DNA of 64,000 bases, taken from Burkholderia sp. Its GTDB lineage: Bacteria > Pseudomonadota > Gammaproteobacteria > Burkholderiales > Burkholderiaceae. The position numbers and the translations under genes are program-made. Positions within the stretch are counted from its first letter, which is position 1. Each line of letters begins with the position of its first letter. The stretch is from the NCBI GenBank assembly GCA_031253835.1, contig JAIRVP010000081.1:1-64000 (forward strand). The letters are read 5' to 3'. Below are positions 59,357 through 64,000 of this stretch, piece by piece. Under the pieces are notes generated by a model that was not told where the DNA came from, did no database searches, and saw only the letters and a program-made list of their open reading frames with translations.

Positions 59357-60016
59357 CTAGACGAGCAGGTCTTCGTAGAACGCGCCGAACGGCCGCGTCG
59401 GGTGCGCGATCTGGATTTCGAGGATCCACAAGCCGGCGGCCGGTGCGCCATCGAAATCGCCGAGATTGCCGGCCTGGTAGATCGCGTGCGGAAAATCGCT
59501 GACGCGATGGCCCTTGATGTCGACGTTCAACCGGAAGCCGTGCGCGTCGGCGCGTTGCGCGGCGAACTCGTACAGCGCGATGCCCGCGCATCCGGTGGTC
59601 CGCCAGTGATGCTCGACTTCGCCGTAGATCACGCCTGCCGCCCGCGCACACGCCCGCATGTCCGGATCGTCGCCGCACACGAACGTCGCGCCCGCATCGC
59701 CCTCGTGCTTGTCCCAGACGGCGCCGAGATCGATGAAGAAGATGTCGTCGGCGGCGAGCACGGGGTCGGCCACCGAGCGCTCCTTGAACGTGCGCAGCGT
59801 GTTTTCCCCGAAGCGGACGAGGATCGGGTGCCAGATGCGCTCCATCCCGAGATCCTTCAGCACGCGCAGCCCCAGCGCGTTGGCCTCCGATTCCCGCATG
59901 CCGGGCCGGATGCCTTTGGCGATCGCGTCGACGGCCTGCCAGGTCATGGTTCTTGCATGCTGCATCGCATCGAGCGAAAAAACCTCGCCGACGGCTTCGC
60001 GTTGCGTCGAATTCAA
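59357..60016 (-). CDS. M24-family metallopeptidase-like protein
   Basis: 219 residues of the pita-bread fold. Metal ligands by position: Asp96 (FFIDLGAVW), Asp107 (EGDAGATF), His170 or His177 (GHRVSDFPH), Glu200 (WILEIQIAHP) and Glu215 (FYEDLLV). Relatives include methionine aminopeptidase, aminopeptidase P and creatinase. The usual GHGIG motif is replaced, so the specificity is unclear. The start is TTG at 60016: GGGAG lies 7 bases upstream, and an in-frame ATG upstream would place a ModE-like dyad inside the gene. Dyad 4 ends 50 bp before the start. Confidence 0.8.
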   Translation of the reverse strand: MNSTQREAVGEVFSLDAMQHARTMTWQAVDAIAKGIRPGMRESEANALGLRVLKDLGMERIWHPILVRFGENTLRTFKERSVADPVLAADDIFFIDLGAVWDKHEGDAGATFVCGDDPDMRACARAAGVIYGEVEHHWRTTGCAGIALYEFAAQRADAHGFRLNVDIKGHRVSDFPHAIYQAGNLGDFDGAPAAGLWILEIQIAHPTRPFGAFYEDLLV

Positions 60017-60066
60017 GAGGAGACTCCCGTGCAGTGAAGGTGGGTCGGGTCGGTCGAACGTCGTTT

Positions 60067-60090
60067 CGATATACACATGAGAATATATCG
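60067..60090. promoter_or_regulatory. ModE-like dyad 4, before the M24 gene
   Basis: Half-sites CGATATA and GAATATATCG, 24 bp. The right half equals that of dyad 1 for 10 bases; the left half is shorter. It lies 50 bp before the M24 start and just beyond the porin terminator. Confidence 0.6.
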
Positions 60091-60138
60091 ATTTGCAAAC
60101 CGGCGCTGAAGCTCGCTTCGTCGGGCGACACGGCAAGA

Positions 60139-60162
60139 CGGGCGCTCCGGACAGGGCGCCCG
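60139..60162. terminator. Hairpin downstream of the porin gene
   Basis: A 7-bp stem CGGGCGC/GCGCCCG, 20 bp after the porin stop codon. No U tract. Confidence 0.4.
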
Positions 60163-60181
60163 CCCGAGGGTCATGCGTCGA

Positions 60182-61345
60182 TCAGAACTTGTGACGCAGG
60201 CCGATCCGCGTGACGAACTGCGTGTTCGCGCCCGCGTTGCCGATGAACGACCCCGACGAGCCGATCTCGGCCTGCACCGGCACCGCACGCCCGTTGATCG
60301 TGTTGCTGCCCGATGCCTTCTGGTACGCCGCGCTCACGTACACGTCCGTGCGCTTCGACAGCGCATAGTCGACCGCGGCATTGACCTGGTGCCACTTGCC
60401 GTCGAAGCGGCCGTCGAGCTTCGAGAACGTATAGCCGAGGCCGCCGCTCAGCGCCGACGTGAACGCATAGCGGCCGCCGATTTCGTAGTTGTTCAGCTTC
60501 GACGATTCGCCCGACAGCGGCGTGAACTTCGTATGCGTCCAGTTCGCCCACACGAGCGCCGCCGCGATTGCATAGCGTGCGCCGACGCCGACCGTCTCGA
60601 GGTCGCGCAGCCCCTGCGTGTTGAGGTTCGCGATGCTCACGCCGAACGCGGGCGTCGCGCCGTTCGGGAAGCGGATGTTCGTGTACGCGGCGCCGATGCC
60701 GAACGGCCCTTGCGCGTAGTTCGCGCCGAAGCTGTACGCACTCGACGAACCCTGCGCGCCGTTCGCGCCGGTCGTGGTCGGCGTGCCGGCGAACTGCGTC
60801 GAGTTCGAGAAGCCGTACATCGCACCGAACGTGAGGCCCGCGAAGTTCGCGCTCTGGAACTTCACCGCGTTGTTGATGCGGCTCGACGTCAGCTGGTCGA
60901 GATCGTTGATGTGATACGCGTAGTTGCCGGCCGGCGTCTGGCTGCCCATCGTGTAGTTCGCGCCGATGTAGTCGGTCGAGAACGAGTACTGGCGACCGAA
61001 CGTCAGCGAGCCGACCCCGTTCTTCGACAGGCCGACGAATGCCTGCCGGCCGAACAGCGCGCCGCCCTGGCCGATCGTGCCGTCGCCGCTGCTGAAGCCG
61101 TTCTCCAGCACGAACAGCGCCTTCAGCCCGCCGCCGAGATCCTCGGTGCCGCGGATGCCCCAGCGGCTGCCCGACGCCACGCCGTCGCCGTACTTGACGA
61201 GCTTGTCGTGCCCGCCTGCCGTCGCGACCTTGTTCGAATACGTGATGCCGGCGTCGATCAACCCATAGAGCGTGACGCTGCTTTGTGCGTGCGCGGCGGC
61301 GCCGAACGTCCCGAGTGCGGCCACGGCCACGATGGTCTTCTTCAT
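60182..61345 (-). CDS. Gram-negative general porin (OmpC-like, Burkholderia type)
   Basis: 387 residues. Signal peptide 1-20 ending AHAQS, then SSVTLYGLIDAGITYSNK, the classic first strand of Burkholderia porins. SRWGIRGTEDLGGGLKALFVLENGF and AFVGLSKNGVGSLTFGRQYS follow (given in parts), and GLRHKF ends with the phenylalanine required for barrel assembly. It forms a 16-strand trimeric channel for small solutes. AAGGAAG stands 6 bases before the ATG at 61345. It lies in the same orientation as the M24 gene. Dyads 4 and 5 flank it. Confidence 0.92.
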   Translation of the reverse strand: MKKTIVAVAALGTFGAAAHAQSSVTLYGLIDAGITYSNKVATAGGHDKLVKYGDGVASGSRWGIRGTEDLGGGLKALFVLENGFSSGDGTIGQGGALFGRQAFVGLSKNGVGSLTFGRQYSFSTDYIGANYTMGSQTPAGNYAYHINDLDQLTSSRINNAVKFQSANFAGLTFGAMYGFSNSTQFAGTPTTTGANGAQGSSSAYSFGANYAQGPFGIGAAYTNIRFPNGATPAFGVSIANLNTQGLRDLETVGVGARYAIAAALVWANWTHTKFTPLSGESSKLNNYEIGGRYAFTSALSGGLGYTFSKLDGRFDGKWHQVNAAVDYALSKRTDVYVSAAYQKASGSNTINGRAVPVQAEIGSSGSFIGNAGANTQFVTRIGLRHKF

Positions 61346-62102
61346 GCTGCTTCCTTTTGTTGTGGACGCGCGCGCCTGCGTCGCAGCGAGACGCGCAGCG
61401 TATTGACGAAAAAACGGTTGACGGACGAGCGCAAGCCATTCGACCCGATGGATCACGGGACGCGCAAACACCTCATGCGCGTGCACGATGTTCCGTTTCG
61501 ATGCCAGTGTGGGCTTGCTGAAGCGGCATGCCGCGGGGCGGCCGCTCGTGTTGCAGCGCCGGGAGCGTGCGCACCGGTTGCGCACGCCATGACGACGCGT
61601 TGCTCCGGCGATGCAGGTCAGAATCTCTTCCGGCTTTCGTGGAGCGGGTGGACGACGCGATGCCTGACGGCATCACGACCTTCGATATATTTCTCGGAAT
61701 ATATCGAGTTGTCACCAAACGGTAAACATTTATTCGGGTTCCTGTCGTCTTTCATCCACAGGCGATCGACGGACGAACCCGATCGAAAACACGACGCGCG
61801 GCGGCCGTCCTCGCACCGGTACCGGCACCGTGGCGACGCCGAAATCCAGCATAATCAGGCGGTTGAACAAGCCGCTCAGCCGGCGCGTGCAGGTCGCAAA
61901 CGTGTGCGACACCGTCCGGTGCACGGCTGGCGCTTGACCGACAGCCGCGCACGCAGCCGGTCTGTGCCGGTTTCGCGCGCAGCGAATTGTGCAGATGCAG
62001 AAAGCGAAGAACAGAAGAGGACGCGATCGGGCGCGCATCAGGGCGCCGACGATCGCGTCCCTGACGAGACCACACCCTCCGCAGAAGACAGGACACCGAC
62101 CT
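61346..62102. other. 757-bp gap without recognised gene, holding ModE-like dyad 5
   Basis: Between the porin start and the GNAT start. Open frames on the minus strand (61730-62188) show no known domain and no ribosome site. The stretch near 61700-61740 is AT-rich. It probably holds the promoters for the divergent porin and GNAT genes, and dyad 5 at 61683-61706. Confidence 0.5.
61683..61706. promoter_or_regulatory. ModE-like dyad 5, between porin and GNAT
   Basis: Half-sites CGATATATT and GGAATATATCG, 24 bp, differing from dyad 1 mainly at the centre. It is 337 bp upstream of the porin start and 396 bp upstream of the GNAT start, so it may serve a promoter far from either gene or an unannotated transcript. 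Confidence 0.6.
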
Positions 62103-62693
62103 ATGGACCGAGCCGAGCACATCAGCATCGAACCGGCGATCTCGCTTGCCGCCGACGAACTGGACGAATGCGATTTCTCGTTCGACATCGCCTGGGAGCT
62201 GAATGCGCCGTATCAGGATTTGCTCGACCTGCGTGCACTGCCCGCGCGCCGCAAGGACTACGGGTTCGATCCGGCCGGCTGGGCGGACGAAGCGACGGGC
62301 AAGACGGCGCTGTTTCGCGCGACCGCCGGCGGGCGGTTCGCCGGGTTCGTCGCGATCGCCGAGAGCTGGAACGGCATGGCCGAAATCGCGGAACTGGCCG
62401 TCGACCGCGAGCATCGACGCCTCGGTATCGGGCAATTCCTGCTGGCGGCAGCGGAAGCCTGGGCGCGCCATCACGGGTTCGGCTTCATGCGGCTCGAAAC
62501 GCAGGCGAACAATGTCGCGGCCTGCTCCACCTATGCGCGCGCGGGCTTCGCGCTCGGCGGCCACGACCGCTTCCTGTACGCGGACGGCGAGAACGCCGGG
62601 GAAGTCGCGTTGTTCTGGTACAAGGACCTGCGCGACGGGCAGACCGCGCGGAGCCGCACGGTCGACCCGGCAACGGTGCGGCCGGTGCGCTGA
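62103..62693 (+). CDS. GNAT-family N-acetyltransferase
   Basis: 196 residues. The acetyl-CoA pyrophosphate loop RRLGIG (105-110) follows the strand AEIAELAVDREH, and RLETQANNVAACSTYARAGF is the second conserved GNAT half. The leading ~60 residues (DFSFDIAWELNAPYQDLL) belong to the streptothricin-acetyltransferase-like branch. It transfers acetyl to an amine, possibly for drug resistance, but the acceptor is unknown. AGGA lies 9 bases before the ATG at 62103. Confidence 0.85.
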   Translation: MDRAEHISIEPAISLAADELDECDFSFDIAWELNAPYQDLLDLRALPARRKDYGFDPAGWADEATGKTALFRATAGGRFAGFVAIAESWNGMAEIAELAVDREHRRLGIGQFLLAAAEAWARHHGFGFMRLETQANNVAACSTYARAGFALGGHDRFLYADGENAGEVALFWYKDLRDGQTARSRTVDPATVRPVR

Positions 62694-62723
62694 CGCCCCG
62701 CCGCCCGGCGCGTCATTGCGGCA

Positions 62724-62828
62724 TCACTTCCGCGTCGCGACGATGAACAGGCGCGGGAACGGCAGCAGCACGGTGCCGTCGTCGCGTGCCGGATAGCCGT
62801 TGGGCCCGGCAATCGCGTCGCGATAGCG
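62724..62828 (-). pseudogene. 3' remnant of a SAM-dependent methyltransferase (Tam-like)
   Basis: About 34 codons reading YRDAIAGPNGYP and then DDGTVLLPFPRLFIVATRK before a stop. The PFPRLFIVATR ending is, as I recall, that of trans-aconitate methyltransferase-like proteins, whose full length is near 255. Upstream of about 62830 the frame loses any family likeness. There is no start signal. It is probably a deletion remnant. Confidence 0.55.
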
Positions 62829-62987
62829 CGGGCGACACCCTGTCCATAGTGTCAGTAGCGTGTCACGAAGCCGTGCCTTAGGGTTAGTATCGGCACACGC
62901 GGCCGTCACGAACGGCGCCTACCCGGCGCCGCACGCATGATGCCGCCGCTGCAACGGCCGTTCCTCCCCCCCTGCACGGAGCACTGC

Positions 62988-64000
62988 ATGGCCACTCGCA
63001 ACTACCACAAGCGCAAGATTGCAGACCGGGAACTCCATCCCGAAACCCAGATGATGTCCTACGGCTACGATCCGTTCCTGTCGGAAGGATCGGTGAAGCC
63101 GCCCGTGTTCCTCACGTCGACGTTCGCGTTCCGCACGGCCGAGGACGGCGCCGAGTTCTTCGACGTCGTGGCCGGGCGCAAGCCGTCGCCGGAAGGCGAA
63201 GGCGCGGGCCTCGTCTACAGCCGCTTCAATCACCCGAACCTGGAGATCGTCGAGGATCGCCTCGCGCTGCTCGACGATTCCGAAGCCGCCGCCGTCACGT
63301 CGAGCGGCATGTCCGCGATCGCGGCGATCCTGCTGACGTTCCTGCGGCCGGGCGACTGCGTCGTCCAGTCCGTGCCGCTTTACGGCGGCACCGAGACGCT
63401 GATCTCGAAGTTCCTGCCCGAGTGGGGCATTCGCTCCGAAGTGATCGCCGACGGGCTGTCCACCCACGCGATCCGCGCCGCGCTCGAAGCGGCCGCGCAA
63501 AAGGGCAACGTGCGGATGTGCTACGTCGAGACGCCCGCCAACCCGACCAACGCACTGTTCGACCTCGACGGGCTGCGCCGCGAGATCGACGCATTCGAGG
63601 CGCGTCACGGCTACCGCCCGCTGTCGGTCTGCGACAACACGCTGCTCGGGCCGCTGTACCAGAAGCCGTCGCGGCAAGGCATCGACCTGAGCGTGTACTC
63701 GCTGACGAAATACATCGGCGGGCATAGCGACCTCGTCGCCGGCGGCGTCACGGGCAACCGCGACCTCATCACGAAGATCCGCTCGATCCGCAGCACGCTC
63801 GGCTCGCAGCTCGACCCGCATTCGTCGTGGATGATCACGCGCTCGATGGAAACGCTCGTGCTGCGCATGCAGCAGGCCGCGCGCAGCGGCAGCGCCGTCG
63901 CCCGCTGGCTCGCCGGCAATCCGCATCGCCCGGTGCGCGTGCTGCATCCCGAGCTCATCGACGATCTCGCGTACCAGGCCGTCTATCAGCGCCAGTGCAG
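62988..64000 (+). CDS. cystathionine gamma-synthase-family PLP enzyme (runs off right edge)
   Basis: The first 337 residues of a trans-sulfuration enzyme. SRFNHPNLEIVEDRLALLDDSEAAAVTSSGMSAI (shown in part as SRFNHPN and SSGMSAI) holds the phosphate-binding Tyr/Arg region, and YVETPANPTN and VCDNTLLGPLYQKP the PLP ring contacts. The internal-aldimine lysine is in VYSLTKYIGGHSD. Family members act on cystathionine, homoserine esters or methionine; the ~20-residue N-terminal extension and GRKPSPEGEGAG insertion are typical of the methionine-gamma-lyase-like group. CGGAG stands 7 bases before the ATG. Confidence 0.87.
   Translation, partial: MATRNYHKRKIADRELHPETQMMSYGYDPFLSEGSVKPPVFLTSTFAFRTAEDGAEFFDVVAGRKPSPEGEGAGLVYSRFNHPNLEIVEDRLALLDDSEAAAVTSSGMSAIAAILLTFLRPGDCVVQSVPLYGGTETLISKFLPEWGIRSEVIADGLSTHAIRAALEAAAQKGNVRMCYVETPANPTNALFDLDGLRREIDAFEARHGYRPLSVCDNTLLGPLYQKPSRQGIDLSVYSLTKYIGGHSDLVAGGVTGNRDLITKIRSIRSTLGSQLDPHSSWMITRSMETLVLRMQQAARSGSAVARWLAGNPHRPVRVLHPELIDDLAYQAVYQRQC

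Noticed and set aside
61730..62188. 152-codon minus-strand frame before the GNAT gene
   Set aside because: Ser-rich, then Cys/Arg-rich composition without a start signal; overlaps the GNAT start.
1..64000. tRNA, rRNA, insertion sequences, prophage
   Set aside because: Looked for and not seen; no transposase-, integrase- or tRNA-like sequence was recognised by eye. A tRNA scan would settle the RNA part.

Overview
The window looks like part of a secondary replicon of a Burkholderia species, probably of the cepacia complex. GC content is very high, gene packing is dense, and the families are typical of that group: a GlyA that starts MFNRTTST, a DUF3138 outer-membrane protein, a Burkholderia-type OmpC-like porin, and IrlR/IrlS-like copper regulators. 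The species call is an inference. I saw no rRNA, tRNA, insertion sequence, prophage or CRISPR array.

Layout. 0-8.6 kb: start of glyA, a short-chain dehydrogenase, a sugar-lactone oxidase divergent from an AraC regulator, an EF-hand protein, a lipoprotein serine carboxypeptidase (S10), an AT-richer gap and a secreted ExeM/NucH nuclease. 8.8-27.6 kb: a metal-homeostasis island. It holds a copper operon (small periplasmic protein, TolC-like lipoprotein, multicopper oxidase, CusF-like protein, CopC, CopD), a divergent two-component system, a DmeR/DmeF cobalt/nickel pair with tandem G-tract operators, a cation antiporter behind a yybP-ykoY type (manganese) riboswitch, and a cusCBAF copper/silver efflux operon in which CusB carries a fused CusF domain. 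27.6-30 kb: a glutathione transferase/HxlR pair and two hypothetical genes.

30-47 kb: a catabolic island for polyamine or guanidino compounds. It holds two MFS transporters, a C45 acyltransferase-like protein, DUF3138, a PotF binding protein, a YtcJ-like amidohydrolase, two paralogous LuxR-type regulators, a LysR regulator, a PuuB-like amine oxidoreductase with a cupin, a GbuA/GpuA-type ureohydrolase, an aldehyde dehydrogenase and a patatin. Three of its promoters share a 27-bp element. 48-50 kb: a stand-alone motAB pair.

50-53 kb: a small unit of a 179-residue unknown protein, a DUF2325 protein, a ModE-like regulator without the molybdate-binding domain, and a short molybdopterin oxidoreductase. 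Three 24-bp ModE-like dyads sit at its promoters and two more lie near 60-62 kb. 53-59 kb: a DeoR regulator, MgtC, ChoX, a HAD phosphatase, a small lipoprotein and a TAT-exported phospholipase C. These could act together in recovering choline from phosphatidylcholine. 59-64 kb: an M24 peptidase, a porin, a GNAT acetyltransferase, the remnant 3' end of a methyltransferase gene, and a cystathionine-gamma-synthase-family enzyme that runs off the right edge.

Functions were assigned by reading motifs in the translated sequence. No database search was possible.
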